Assembly: GCA_913056125.1 (NCBI GenBank)
Contig: CAJXNC010000006.1
Span: forward strand, 124,001 to 188,000
DNA length: 64,000 bases
Reading direction: 5' to 3'
Source of the DNA: an uncultured Altererythrobacter sp.
GTDB lineage: Bacteria; Pseudomonadota; Alphaproteobacteria; Sphingomonadales; Sphingomonadaceae
Shown: positions 1 to 10,600 of the stretch, in pieces
Numbering within the stretch: the stretch's first letter is position 1
How the letters are laid out: each line of letters starts with the position of its first letter
Notes under the pieces: generated by a model
The model's input: only the letters and a program-made list of their open reading frames with translations
Database searches by the model: none
Told to the model about the DNA's origin: nothing
Program-made: the position numbers and the translations under genes

Positions 1-1
1 C

Positions 2-142
2 GAGGGATGGATCATGCTGATGCGCAGCTATGCCACACTGGGTCGCCGCGCCGATGCACAGGATGCCTATCGCCGCGCTGTCAACGCCAATCCGCAAGCC
101 TCCGAAACCCTGCTGCAGGCGGCCGAAACCTTCGGACTTTAG
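2..142 (+). CDS. ccmI: C-terminal end of a CcmI/CycH-like cytochrome c biogenesis TPR protein (partial)
   Basis: The window opens inside a reading frame that ends with TAG at 140-142. The 46 visible residues (GWIMLMRSYATLGR, then ADAQDAYRRAV) form the second half of a tetratricopeptide repeat followed by a short helix ending AAETFGL. CcmI (CycH) is the TPR-bearing membrane/periplasmic factor that holds apocytochrome c for haem ligation, and its last TPR in alphaproteobacteria typically reads like this. Only the tail is visible, so another TPR protein cannot be excluded. Confidence 0.55.
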   Translation, partial: EGWIMLMRSYATLGRRADAQDAYRRAVNANPQASETLLQAAETFGL

Positions 143-225
143 GCTCGCGCCAGCATTTTGCTGCACTGCCAAAAATGGGTCGTTGCGCGGGCGTACTTAT
201 CCCGTCATAAATGCAGGCAAAGGGG

Positions 226-275
226 TCGCACGGTCAGCGTGCGAAAAATTGGCGAACGGAGGCCCATCGGGCCTC
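226..275 (+). promoter_or_regulatory. Two perfect hairpins in the leader of the two-partner secretion operon
   Basis: The gap 143-345 holds two perfect 7-bp stems in a row. TCGCACG (226-232) pairs with CGTGCGA (238-244) and is followed by AAAATT; GAGGCCC (259-265) pairs with GGGCCTC (269-275) across a 3-nt loop. They lie about 70-120 bases before the first start codon. They could be a terminator for the upstream gene, although there is no T run, or a structured 5' leader. I do not recognise a known riboswitch. Confidence 0.35.
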
Positions 276-345
276 GTCTGCCGTTGCTTGCACGCCTCCG
301 CCCGCTTTGGGCGCGTATGGGCCGTTGAGGGGGAATTCCCCGTCG

Positions 346-2214
346 ATGTCCAAAAGGGGGAAGGACGGACAAGCAATCGTGACGTTTCACCACAATGACT
401 CTCGTCTTCGCCGCGCGGCAGATTGCCTTCCCCGCGCCTACCCGACTTCCGCAATTGCCGTGGCCGCCGCCCTGGCAGTTGCATTGCCGATGGAAGCGCT
501 TGCCCAGGCGAGCGCGGTTGCCCCACCAACGCGCGAGGAACTGGCCCCGCCACAAATTCGTCCCGATGAACGCCGCGCCCCGACGCTGACGATCGATGGT
601 GACATGACGCGCACGCCCTGCGCACTCGACAATCCCGATTTCGCGGACATCAAGGTCACGCTGAGCCAGGTGAGCTTTGTCGGTGCCGAGGCTGCTTCCG
701 ACGTATCGCTGGTCGAGGCCTATGACAGCTATCTCGGACGTGAACTGCCGATCTCCGTATTGTGTGACATTCGTGCGGAAGCAACGGCCCTGCTGAGCGA
801 TGCCGGCTACCTTGCTGCGGTGGAAATCCCCGAGCAGCGCCTTGCTGGCGGCGCCGCCGAGTTCCGCGTTGTGCTCGGTCGCCTGACGGCGCTGCGCGTC
901 CGCGGTGAGGCCGGTCCATCGGAGAAGGTCCTTGCCCGATACATGCAAAAGCTGGTCGGTCAGGAAGTCTTCAACACCAAGCAGGCCGAACGCTACCTGC
1001 TCCTTGCCGACGACATGCCCGGCCTCGATGTACGCCTGGCCCTGCGGCCGGCCGCTGGCGGTGCGCCGGGCGACCTGATTGGCGAAGTGGCTGTCCTGCG
1101 GCGCACCGAGGTACTCGATCTCAACATCCAGAATTACGGCTCCAAGGCGCTTGGCCGCTTTGGTGGATTGCTGCGCACCGAAGTCTACGACATTACCGGC
1201 ATGGGCGATCGCACCACCATGTCGTTCTACAGTTCCTCCGATTTCGAGGAACAATTCACGCTCCAGCTTGGGCATGATTTCCTGATTGGCGGAGATGGCC
1301 TTTCGATGGGCGGCAGCCTCACGCTGGGCTGGACCAATCCCGGCCTCGGCCTCGCCGGTTTCGACGTTGAATCGGAAACGGTCTTCGCCTCGGTTCACGC
1401 CAGCTACCCCTTCATTCGGACGCAAAGGGCCTCTCTTTACGGTTCCACGGGGCTCGACGTTGTCGACCAGGATGTCGACATCAACACGATCAACCTGACC
1501 AAGGATCGCGTGCGCACCGCCTGGGTGCGGCTCGATTATGTCCGGACGGACCTCGATTCCATCGCGCGGCGCAATGGCTATACGCCCTTCGAACCGCGTG
1601 CACGCTGGGCGATCGGTGCGGAGCTTCGCCAAGGCCTCGATATCTTCGGCGCCAATCTCGATTGCCGATCCAACCCGGCCGCCTGCGTAGCAGCGGGCAA
1701 GATACCAAGCCGCATCGAACAGGACCCGACCCCGCTGCTGATCCGTGGCGATATCAGGGCAGAGTTCCGCCCGGTCCCGATCTTCACTGTAGCGTTCGAC
1801 CTGCGAGGCCAGTTCTCGGATGATCCCTTGCCCAGCTTCGAGGAGTATTCGGGTGGCAATTACTCGATCGGGCGCGGCTATGATCCGGGCGCGATTACGG
1901 GGGATTCCGGCATCGGCGGCTCGATCGAACTGCGTTACGGTTCCCTGGTCCCCGACGGGCCGGACGCCATCGCCGCCCAACCCTACGTGTTCTTCGACCT
2001 CGCAAATGTGTGGGACAACGATCCGAGCCAGATTCCGCTCAATCCCGACAGCCTCGCATCAATCGGTGGCGGCGTGAGGGTCACGCATGGCCGCGGCCTG
2101 CAGGGCGACCTTTCCGTCGCCATCCCGCTTAGCCGGACGGACGGGCAAGCACAGAAGGGCGATGTGCGGGTTCTCTTCTCTCTTACCGGCCGCCTGCTGC
2201 CGTGGAGGTTCTGA
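346..2214 (+). CDS. TpsB-family outer-membrane transporter of a two-partner secretion system (ShlB/FhaC/HecB type)
   Basis: This protein of about 622 residues should sit in the outer membrane as a 16-stranded barrel that exports and folds its partner exoprotein encoded just downstream. A hydrophobic signal segment (SAIAVAAALAVALP, ending in ALAQ) is followed by a Pro-rich linker, a POTRA-like domain at roughly 90-165 and a long beta-strand-rich C-terminal half. GRGYDPG at residues 509-515 corresponds to the conserved (V)RGY/F motif of the L6 hairpin in FhaC/Omp85 proteins. I chose ATG 346 because a GAGGGGGAA-type ribosome site precedes it. GTG 379, preceded by GGAAGGAC, is an equally plausible start and would bring the signal peptide nearer the N-terminus. 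The stop lies two bases before the tpsA start, so the two are translated as a unit. Confidence 0.9.
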   Translation: MSKRGKDGQAIVTFHHNDSRLRRAADCLPRAYPTSAIAVAAALAVALPMEALAQASAVAPPTREELAPPQIRPDERRAPTLTIDGDMTRTPCALDNPDFADIKVTLSQVSFVGAEAASDVSLVEAYDSYLGRELPISVLCDIRAEATALLSDAGYLAAVEIPEQRLAGGAAEFRVVLGRLTALRVRGEAGPSEKVLARYMQKLVGQEVFNTKQAERYLLLADDMPGLDVRLALRPAAGGAPGDLIGEVAVLRRTEVLDLNIQNYGSKALGRFGGLLRTEVYDITGMGDRTTMSFYSSSDFEEQFTLQLGHDFLIGGDGLSMGGSLTLGWTNPGLGLAGFDVESETVFASVHASYPFIRTQRASLYGSTGLDVVDQDVDINTINLTKDRVRTAWVRLDYVRTDLDSIARRNGYTPFEPRARWAIGAELRQGLDIFGANLDCRSNPAACVAAGKIPSRIEQDPTPLLIRGDIRAEFRPVPIFTVAFDLRGQFSDDPLPSFEEYSGGNYSIGRGYDPGAITGDSGIGGSIELRYGSLVPDGPDAIAAQPYVFFDLANVWDNDPSQIPLNPDSLASIGGGVRVTHGRGLQGDLSVAIPLSRTDGQAQKGDVRVLFSLTGRLLPWRF

Positions 2215-2216
2215 TC

Positions 2217-5200
2217 ATGAGAAAGTACGCCCCCAACAGGACCCGCCTCTTCACCGGCTGCGCCGGCGCAGCCATTGCGGCGGGCACGCTGATGTCGGCC
2301 TCGCCCGCAAATGCCCAGGCCTTCCAGGCCACGCCCAATGTGGTTCAGGGCAGCGCGACATTCGATCGCACTACGCCCGGCGTCGAAACGATCACAGTTG
2401 TCGGCCTCGATGCGGTGATCGACTGGACGCAGGATCAGGATAATGGCGGAAATGCGCTGGGCTTCCTGCCGGCGGGTAATACGGCCACCTTTCAGGGCCA
2501 GACGGGGGACACGATCTTTGGCGTGATCAACCGCATCCTGCCGGACACCAACGGCAACATCGCGACCATCGACGGAAATATCATTTCGCAGGTCGAGCCG
2601 ACCACGGGAAGCTTCCAACCCGGCGGCTTCGTGGCCTTCTATTCGACCACCGGCATACTCGTGGGCAGCACGGCCACCTTCGATATCGGCGGCTTGGTGC
2701 TCACCTCGATTTCGCCGGATATCTCCAGCTTCACGCAGTTCGTGACGGGTGGCGGTGCGATCAATTTCGTCGGCAATACCGGCGACACTTCCACCGTGCA
2801 GATCGATCCCGGCGCAAGCATCACGGGTACCGAGGAAGGCAGCGTCTTCGCCGTCGTTGCCCCGCAAATCCTGATGGGTGGCACGGCCAACATCAATGGT
2901 ACGACCGCCTATGTCGCGGGCGAACAGGTCAGCCTGAGCTACTCGAACGGATTGTTCGACATCCAGATTCCGGTCGGCACGGTGGTCGATCCGGCCATCG
3001 TCCATGACGGAACGACCACCGGCCCGTCGAGCACGGGCGCGGGCGACAACCAGGTCATCTATGCCGCGATTGCGTCACAGGGGAATCCTGTTTCCGCACT
3101 GCTTGGCGGCAATCTCGGATTCCAGCCAGCCGCCAGTGCTGGCATCGTCAATGGCGAGATCATCCTTTCGGCCAACTACAATGTTTCCGGCACGCGGCTT
3201 GGTGGCGGCGATGTTCCTGGCGGCGATCCCGATTTCGAGCAAGGTGGAGAGATTGGCGGGCCTGGTACGGCCGACATCCAGATCACCAACGTCAATGCAA
3301 CCAGCCGATTGACCGCGGTCGGAACCGATACCGTGCAGGTCAGTGGTGATCTCGGCACGGCATCCTTCACCGATGATGTCCAGTTGGTCGGGCGGTCGCA
3401 AGCAACGGTATATGCCGGCATTGACGGCCTGGTGACGATTGGCGGCGATCTCAAGGTCTCCGCCCGCGCTGGTGGCCCGGGCCTTGACGACGGTAGCCCT
3501 TCCTTCGCCGGCAATGCCCTGCTGTTTGCGGAAATTGGCGGCGCCATCGGTGTTGTGGGCAACACCACGGTCGTGGCCGAGGCGGCAATCAATGCCGACC
3601 TCCAGATCAGCATCGCAGGCAATGCGTTCAGCGGCCAGGCACAGGTCTTCGCGATCGATGGCCTGATAGATCTCGACGGCGACCTGACGGTCAGCACAAA
3701 CGCAACCATCTTCGAAACGGTGACGCAGAGCTCCGGCGGCAATGCCACTGGCGGCACTTCGCAGATCATTGCCTCGACCAATGGTACGATCAATGTCGCC
3801 GGCAACACGGCGATCACGGCAAACGGCAGTGCACTGGAGCTGACCGGCCCGGACGATGGCGGCAATGCCGGCATCGGCAATGGCGGCTTTATCGATGTGG
3901 CTGCCGAAGATGGCGGCATATTGGCGTTCGGTGGAGATCTCTTCGCCGCCGCAAACGGTACCGGTTCCACCACCAATTTGACGACGGGAGGCAATGGCAC
4001 GGGCGGCCAGGCGCTAGTCGTTTCCGATGCGGGAACGATCACAATCACGGGCGCCACCGACGTTTTGGCCCATGGCTTCGGCGGGGTGAGCAATGCCAGC
4101 GTCGGCACCGGCGGGATCGGTTTTGGCGGCGATGCCGAGATCAACGCGCTTGGCGGGGGCACGATCACGCTTGGCAATGGCGCCACCATCCTGGCGGATG
4201 CGTTCGGCGGACACGGACCTGACGGTGGAGACGCCACTGCCGGCCTCGCCTTCATGTCCGCGGATCCCGGCACCATCACGGTCACCAGCGGCAATGTTCA
4301 GATATCGGCCGGCGGCAATGGCGGCACGGCCTCGGCTGGGACAGGCGGCTTCGGTCAGGGCGGATCCGCCGGGATCAACGCGCTTGGCCTGGGAGGAACA
4401 ACAGCCGGCGAAATCAATATCGCCGGAGACGCAACCGTCAGCGCCACATCGTCCGGTGGTGAAGGCCCGAGCGGCGGCGATACTCTATCGGGCAATGTCG
4501 AGATTTTCGTGGACGACACCGAAGGTCTGCTCTCGATTGGCGGCACGCTGGACGTCAACAACAATGCCTTTGGCGGTCTTGCAACTGCCGGCAATGCCGG
4601 CAGCGCCACAGGTGGACTTCTCGACGTGGTGCTGACCAACCAGGGCACGTTCACCCTGTTTGGCGGCGGCAGCATTGTATCCAATGCGCTTGGCGGCGAT
4701 GCTACCGGCGGAACGGGTGGTACCGCTACCGGGGGCACGATCAGCTTCAGTGCCGACACTGGCGCCAGTTTCTCGTCGGTCAGCCAGATCATCATGAATT
4801 CCCAGGGCCTCGGCGGCGATGCCAGCACGCCCGATGCCAATGCCGGCGATGCATTTGGCGGAACAACCTCGATCACCGCCGATGGCGGAAGCACTCTCGA
4901 TTTCGGCGGTTTGCAAGCCTATTCACTGGCCTTCGCCGGTACCGGGCCCGGCGCAGTCGGCGGCGATGCCGTTGCAGGTGACGTGATTGTCGCCGCGGAT
5001 GGCGCAGGTTCGGCCATCACCGTGGGGAATGACCAGCGCGCCATCTTCCGTGCCGAAGCAAATGGCGGCGACAGCAATGGCGATGCCGGTATCGGCGGAA
5101 GCGCCGATGGCGGATCGGTTCAGGTCTTCCTTTCGAGTGGGGCCGCCCTCAACCTGCCCGTGCTCACCGGTGCACTGAACACGCAACCCTTCATCGGCAC

Positions 5201-7631
5201 CGGGGCCTTTGCAGGCGACTCTTCCGTCGATGGCGGGTCTGGCGGCTTCGCCATTGCGGGATCGACACTGATCAACCTGACGACCGGCGGCACCATCGTC
5301 TCCAACATGATCCAGACGGGCAACAATTCTACGGGTGGCAGCAGCCTGCTCTCGACCGCCAATATCGATGGCGGCAATGCCCTGGCGGGCAACTTCAACC
5401 TGCAGATTTTCACAGGTGCTCTGTGGGATAGCGGAATCACGGCTTTCCAGTTTGCACAGGGCGGCGATGGCAGTGGCACCGGCACTGGTGGCGATGCCAT
5501 CACCAACCCGACCAATGTAACCGTGAACAACGCGCTGTTCGATACTGTCGGCAACAGCAGGATCGTCAACTTCGCCGGGGGTGGAGCCGGATCCACCGGC
5601 GGCACCGGCGATGGCAGCAATGTGGATGTATTCGTCCTGTCGGGCGGCAATCTCGACTTCGGCGACGGTAGCTCGCTCGTGCTCGAAACGGTTGCCCAGG
5701 GCGGCGACGGCACAGTGCTGGGCGGCGACGGAAATTCCGGCCTCTCCAGACTTGAGGTCGTCGGTTCGTCATTCCAGGGCAACGACCTGGAAATGAACTC
5801 ACTCGGCTTCGCTGGCGTGGTCAGCGGCACTCCTACCGCTGGCGGAACGGGGCAAGCGGGCTTCGCCTCCCTGTCGCTATCGGAGGGTTCGACCGGTACG
5901 ACGGACAATATCCTCCTCCAGGCCAATACGGATGCGACCGGAGCGCAGGAAGCCAATTCCGCCATCGCTTCCGCAGAAGTCATATTGAACGGTGCCAATG
6001 GCAGCAACAGCCTGACAACGGGCACACTTACGCTCACCTCGAATGCGGTAGGCGGGCAAGTCAATACTGCCGGCGATTTCCGTGTAAGCCTGACCAATTC
6101 GACGCTCACAACGACATCGTTGGTCGGTGAGGCCCTGGGCGATACAGCCCCCTTCGAGTCCACGTTCACCGTGGATGGCGGGACGTTGCAGATCCTCGGA
6201 ACTGCAGACGTGAACGTGACCGGTGACCTGTTGTTCGAAACCTATACGGGCGGCCTGATCCTGGGCGGCAACTCGCCAGTCGACCTGACTGCGACGCTGG
6301 ATTTCATCGCCGGCGGCCTGATCACGATCCTTGGCGACAATGACGCCCTGACCAGTTTCGGCGGTTTGTTCATGACGCTGACTTCAAATGATATCGACGT
6401 CCAGCTCGGCGCCCGTTTCGGCGCGGAGACGCTGATCCTCGAATCCACCAACACCGCGCAAACCGCGGTCGTCGGGGGATCGCTCGATGGGCTCGGCTAT
6501 ACGCTTGCGCAGGACGAAGCTGCGCGTATCGAAGGCACGAATGTCAGCGTGATCGGTGCCGACACGGTCAACGAAATCGACATATCGCTGCGCGACATCA
6601 CGATTTTCGGTTCCCAAGATGACGGGGTCAGCAACGTTATCGTGGAAACGCCGGGTGTCGTGAGCGTCGTCGGCGCGGTCGATTATACATTTGCCGGACC
6701 GACCGACACTTTCTCGATCTTCGCCGGCCAGCGCATCGATATCGTGCTCGATGCCGGCGGCGAGATCTTCATGTCGAACGCCGCGGGATCGATCTCCGGC
6801 CAGCTCAATTTGGATTCGCCCTTCATCGTGGCGACAGACAGCGATTCCTTGGCACTGATCACCTCCAACCCTGACGATGCGGGCCATGCCGCAATCCTCG
6901 GGAACGATGGCGGGTCCAGCGTGCCAACGGCATTCCTCTTTGCCAATCGCATCGAGATCACTGGCGAGGACTACATTCTGACACAAAACACGGGAGCCAA
7001 TGGCACCTTCTCCGGGATTGTCACCGGTCCAGGTGGCCTGCTGATCCAGCAGACCCCGCTGCAAGGCACCACGACCATGCGCGTTATCGCCTATGGAGCA
7101 GAGGTCGATGCGCTTGGCGAACCAGTCAACGTCAATGACGGCTTCTTCTTCAACACCGATTTCGGCCCAGGAGCGCTGATCGAGGAATACACGGCTGGCT
7201 CGACATTGAACGACTGTGACATCGTCAACCAGACGTGCGGCGGGACACCGGCACCTACTCCGACACCCACCCCAACTCCGACACCGACACCGACACCGAC
7301 GCCCACACCAACTCCAACACCGACACCTACTCCCACGCCTCCTCCGACGGACGGCCTCCCGGACCTGGAGGATCTTCCCGAATTGGTCGAGGTGATCGAG
7401 GAGGTGACGACGCCCAGCTATTCCGAACTGCCGCCGGCAGTTACCGCGCAAGCCGCGACAGTGTTTGAGGAAAGCACGACGGACGCGACCTTCGGACTCG
7501 ACTTCCCGAACCTCTTCAACCCGCCAACGGTGAACGAGCAGGGAAGCGTGAATCAGCCTGTCACCAGCGGCGGTGACAGCGTCACGCTCACCGGAGGCGA
7601 CGATGATAATGAGGACAACGGAGATGGTTAG
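2217..7631 (+). CDS. Large TpsA-type exoprotein (filamentous haemagglutinin-like, beta-helical)
   Basis: The 1804-residue secreted protein begins at ATG 2217, 8 bases after GGAGG; an in-frame GTG at 2202 lies inside the preceding gene and is less likely. Residues 1-34 are a signal peptide ending ASPANAQ. The next 140 residues contain VINRI, NGNI, GGFVAFYSTTGILVG and IDGLV-like elements typical of the TPS (haemagg_act) domain that docks with TpsB POTRA domains. Residues about 170-1600 are Gly/Ala/Thr/Asn-rich repeats (many GGDA, GNGG, GGTA blocks) expected to form a beta-helix. A Thr-Pro repeat occupies about 1676-1711, followed by an acidic tail ending DDDNEDNGDG. There is no autotransporter barrel, consistent with export by the upstream TpsB. 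Whether it is an adhesin, a matrix protein or a carrier for the downstream CHAT protein cannot be told. Confidence 0.88.
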   Translation: MRKYAPNRTRLFTGCAGAAIAAGTLMSASPANAQAFQATPNVVQGSATFDRTTPGVETITVVGLDAVIDWTQDQDNGGNALGFLPAGNTATFQGQTGDTIFGVINRILPDTNGNIATIDGNIISQVEPTTGSFQPGGFVAFYSTTGILVGSTATFDIGGLVLTSISPDISSFTQFVTGGGAINFVGNTGDTSTVQIDPGASITGTEEGSVFAVVAPQILMGGTANINGTTAYVAGEQVSLSYSNGLFDIQIPVGTVVDPAIVHDGTTTGPSSTGAGDNQVIYAAIASQGNPVSALLGGNLGFQPAASAGIVNGEIILSANYNVSGTRLGGGDVPGGDPDFEQGGEIGGPGTADIQITNVNATSRLTAVGTDTVQVSGDLGTASFTDDVQLVGRSQATVYAGIDGLVTIGGDLKVSARAGGPGLDDGSPSFAGNALLFAEIGGAIGVVGNTTVVAEAAINADLQISIAGNAFSGQAQVFAIDGLIDLDGDLTVSTNATIFETVTQSSGGNATGGTSQIIASTNGTINVAGNTAITANGSALELTGPDDGGNAGIGNGGFIDVAAEDGGILAFGGDLFAAANGTGSTTNLTTGGNGTGGQALVVSDAGTITITGATDVLAHGFGGVSNASVGTGGIGFGGDAEINALGGGTITLGNGATILADAFGGHGPDGGDATAGLAFMSADPGTITVTSGNVQISAGGNGGTASAGTGGFGQGGSAGINALGLGGTTAGEINIAGDATVSATSSGGEGPSGGDTLSGNVEIFVDDTEGLLSIGGTLDVNNNAFGGLATAGNAGSATGGLLDVVLTNQGTFTLFGGGSIVSNALGGDATGGTGGTATGGTISFSADTGASFSSVSQIIMNSQGLGGDASTPDANAGDAFGGTTSITADGGSTLDFGGLQAYSLAFAGTGPGAVGGDAVAGDVIVAADGAGSAITVGNDQRAIFRAEANGGDSNGDAGIGGSADGGSVQVFLSSGAALNLPVLTGALNTQPFIGTGAFAGDSSVDGGSGGFAIAGSTLINLTTGGTIVSNMIQTGNNSTGGSSLLSTANIDGGNALAGNFNLQIFTGALWDSGITAFQFAQGGDGSGTGTGGDAITNPTNVTVNNALFDTVGNSRIVNFAGGGAGSTGGTGDGSNVDVFVLSGGNLDFGDGSSLVLETVAQGGDGTVLGGDGNSGLSRLEVVGSSFQGNDLEMNSLGFAGVVSGTPTAGGTGQAGFASLSLSEGSTGTTDNILLQANTDATGAQEANSAIASAEVILNGANGSNSLTTGTLTLTSNAVGGQVNTAGDFRVSLTNSTLTTTSLVGEALGDTAPFESTFTVDGGTLQILGTADVNVTGDLLFETYTGGLILGGNSPVDLTATLDFIAGGLITILGDNDALTSFGGLFMTLTSNDIDVQLGARFGAETLILESTNTAQTAVVGGSLDGLGYTLAQDEAARIEGTNVSVIGADTVNEIDISLRDITIFGSQDDGVSNVIVETPGVVSVVGAVDYTFAGPTDTFSIFAGQRIDIVLDAGGEIFMSNAAGSISGQLNLDSPFIVATDSDSLALITSNPDDAGHAAILGNDGGSSVPTAFLFANRIEITGEDYILTQNTGANGTFSGIVTGPGGLLIQQTPLQGTTTMRVIAYGAEVDALGEPVNVNDGFFFNTDFGPGALIEEYTAGSTLNDCDIVNQTCGGTPAPTPTPTPTPTPTPTPTPTPTPTPTPTPTPPPTDGLPDLEDLPELVEVIEEVTTPSYSELPPAVTAQAATVFEESTTDATFGLDFPNLFNPPTVNEQGSVNQPVTSGGDSVTLTGGDDDNEDNGDG
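7243..7350 (+). repeat. Thr-Pro coding repeat within the TpsA gene
   Basis: About 100 bases of near-perfect ACNCCN hexamers encode roughly 16 Thr-Pro dipeptides ending in TPPPTDG. The third positions vary (ACACCG, ACTCCG, ACCCCA), so it is a degenerate rather than a pure slippage tract. Such extended linkers are typical between a surface stalk and a C-terminal domain. Confidence 0.85.
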
Positions 7632-7644
7632 GAAGACTGGGACC

Positions 7645-10600
7645 ATGAGGAAGCACGCATTGCCTCTTTTCGCTACCCTCGGCGTGGCGCTCGCACCAGC
7701 ACCGGCATTGGCGCAGCAACGGCCGGTCAGCCTGATGGACAGCGTGCCCATCGGTTCGAACGGGCTGTGCGAAGCACAGATCCAGTCTCCCCAGGCGGGC
7801 GACGGATTGTTTGACCGACGCTACCTCGTCGTGTGTCGTGACGCCGCTGCCCCGATCGGCGAACTTCGCGTCCTCGGCGAAAGCACACCGGCCGCCGCAC
7901 TTGCCGATATCCAGACCCAGGGAGCGCAATGCCGCGAGGAGCAGCTGGCCGAGACGCCGCTCGGCCTGTCCGATCCGCAAGCCTTTGTCTGCACTGCCTC
8001 CAACACGGGAATCGAGCGCAAGGTGGTGGTCGGCAGCGGTCGTAGCCGGACCTACGCCGCCAGCGGCCTGGCGGTCTATGACGACGCGCTTCGCCTCGGC
8101 CTTGCCGCGCTCGCGACAGACCGCCTCGTACCCGGCATTGTCGAAGTTCCGCTGACCCAGGCCGGCGACGCGCAGGCCTTCGCCCGGGCGCAGGCAGAAG
8201 CCATCTCGGCAGAAATCGCGCTCGATGAAGCCTATCGCCGTTCCAATGCCGGCAATTTCGCCGAGGCGGCCGAGTTCTTCTCTGCTTCTGCATCGAGCCT
8301 CGAAGGCAGCAGCGCGACCGAAGCCATGCTCAACAGCGCCTTGCAGCAGTCCAATCTGGGCAATTATCTCGAAGCCGGCCGCCTGTTCATCCAAGCTGAA
8401 GGCGAAGCTGCAAACGATCCGATCCTGGCGCGCCTCTCGCGCAATTACCAGGCGATCGACGCCCTCAACCGGGATCGTCCCGGTGAAGCGCTGGAACGGC
8501 TCGATGCCCCGCTCCCCGAATTGAGCGCAAATCTGGACGCTTCGCTCCAGCTGCAAATCGACCAGGCCCTTTCCGAACGGCTTTCCGCTGAACAGGGCAA
8601 TGCCATTTCTGGCGTAGGCAGCGAGTTGACCCTGCTCGAAAGGGCGACCCTGCTTGACGGGCAGGCCGACTACATCCGCGCCACTGCGCTACGCCAGCAG
8701 GGGCAGATCGATACCGCGCAAGCTGCCCTGCAACGGGCCGATGCTACGCTGATTTCGGTTCGCGACGGGCGCGTAGTGTCGATCCTGTGGCTGCGGGCGC
8801 AAATCCTTGGCGAACTCGCCGAGATCGAGGAAACCCGCGGCAATATTGCCGCCGCCGAGGCCTTGCATCTCGAGGCTGTGAACGTCCTGGAAGCCAATTA
8901 CCCCGGCTCGCCCGCCTTGCTCAGTTCGCGGGCCCAGCTGGCCGGCCTGCTCGCCCGCACCGGACGCGAGGACGAGGCAATCACGCTGTACCGCGACCTT
9001 GTGGCCAATGCCGACAGCAAGCCTGCATCATCGCTGCGTGTGCTGCTGGCTCCCTATTTCGAATTGCTTGCCAGCCGTTCGGGCAGCGAAGATGCCGCGG
9101 CCGACATGTTCGCCGCCAGCCAATTGCTCTTGCGTCCCGGCCTCGCCCAGACGCAGGCTGTGCTCGCGCGAGAGCTTTCCGCCGGCAGCGACGAAGCATC
9201 GCAGCTTTTCCGCCAGGCGCTGAATCTCAACCGCGCCATCGAAATGGCGCGCGGCGATTTGGCCCAGGCGGAAACGCGGGCCAGCGAAAGCGTGCCCGGC
9301 GCCGAAGCCGATGTTGCAGCCAAGGCCAGCCAGCTCGAACTGCTGCGTGAGCGACAACTCGAAGTACAACAGCAGCTGGCCGAGTATCCGCGCTACCGCG
9401 TGGTTAATGACAGCCGCATGGTGCTTGGCGACCTCCAGGAAACGCTGCGGGGCGGAGAGGCCTATTTCAAGCTGATCATGCTGGGCGAGGATGTCTACGC
9501 CATCTACGCCGAGGCCGATGGTGCCATCGCCTACCCGATCGCTGCATCTGCAGACGATATCGCCCTGATGGTCGATACCTTGCGCGATTCCATCGCCATC
9601 GAGCAGTCGGGGCAGACGATCACCTATCCTTTCGAAATCGGTACCGCGCGAGAGCTCTACTCCGCGATCTTCGGGCCGATTGCGCCCAACCTGGGTTCGA
9701 TCCAGCACCTGGTCTTCGAGCCGGACGGTGCCATGCTGCGCCTGCCGGCCAACTTGCTGGTGATGGATGACGAGAGCGTCAACGCCTATGCCCAGCGGGT
9801 AGAGGATCCCGATGCCGATCCTTACGACTTCCGCGGCACGGCATGGCTTGGCCGGGCAATGCAGGTAACCACGGCGGTTTCGCCCTCCTCCTTCCGTGAC
9901 GTTCGCAGTGCGCGCGCCTCGAATGCGACGGGCCGCTATCTGGGTCTCGGCCAGAACACGCCGCTTGGCGAGCTGGTCCAGCAAGAGGGGGGAACCCGTT
10001 CGGGAGTGGGCCTGAACGACCGCTGCGCCTGGTCGCCTGCGACCTGGGGCAACCCAATCAAGGCGGACGAGCTTCGCACCGCGGGCAACATCCTCAGCGA
10101 AGATGGCTCAGGTATCGAGATCCTCACCGAAAGCGAGTTCACCGACACGCATCTCCGCGAGATGGATGAACTCGACGAATTCCGCATTCTCCACTTTGCC
10201 ACACATGGCCTCGTGACTGCCCCGGCTTCGGGTTGCCCGCCGCGCCCGGCCCTGCTCACCTCTTTCGGTGACCAGGATTCGGACGGCCTGCTGACCTTTG
10301 CCGAGATCTTCGACCTTAATATCGATGCAGATCTTGTGATCCTGTCGGCTTGCAACACCGCCAGCGTGGGCGGCCTCGCCGCCTCGCGCGAGGCGGGCAT
10401 CACCACAGGCGGCGACTTTGCCCTGGATGGCCTGGTGCGTGCCTTCGTCGGCGCAGGCGGGCGCACGGTTGTCGCAAGCCACTGGCCTGTGCCTGACGAT
10501 TACGGAGCCACCGGACGCCTGATTACCGGCTTCTTCGAGGCCAATGAAGGCGTTGGCACGGCCGAAGCCCTGCGGCAGGCCCAGTTCGGCCTGATGGACG

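Noticed and set aside
226-275. Leader hairpins as a c-di-GMP or mini-ykkC riboswitch
   Set aside because: The conserved core bases of those riboswitches are absent; only simple stems are seen.
205-1980. Long minus-strand open frame of 591 codons opposite tpsB
   Set aside because: It is the antisense shadow of a GC-rich gene with clear family motifs; the minus-strand text is rich in Arg, Gly and Ala with no domain or signal.
6384-7751. 455-codon minus-strand frame with Cys/Arg repeats opposite the Thr-Pro region
   Set aside because: The repeats are the complement of the Thr-Pro coding repeat; no ribosome site or family pattern.
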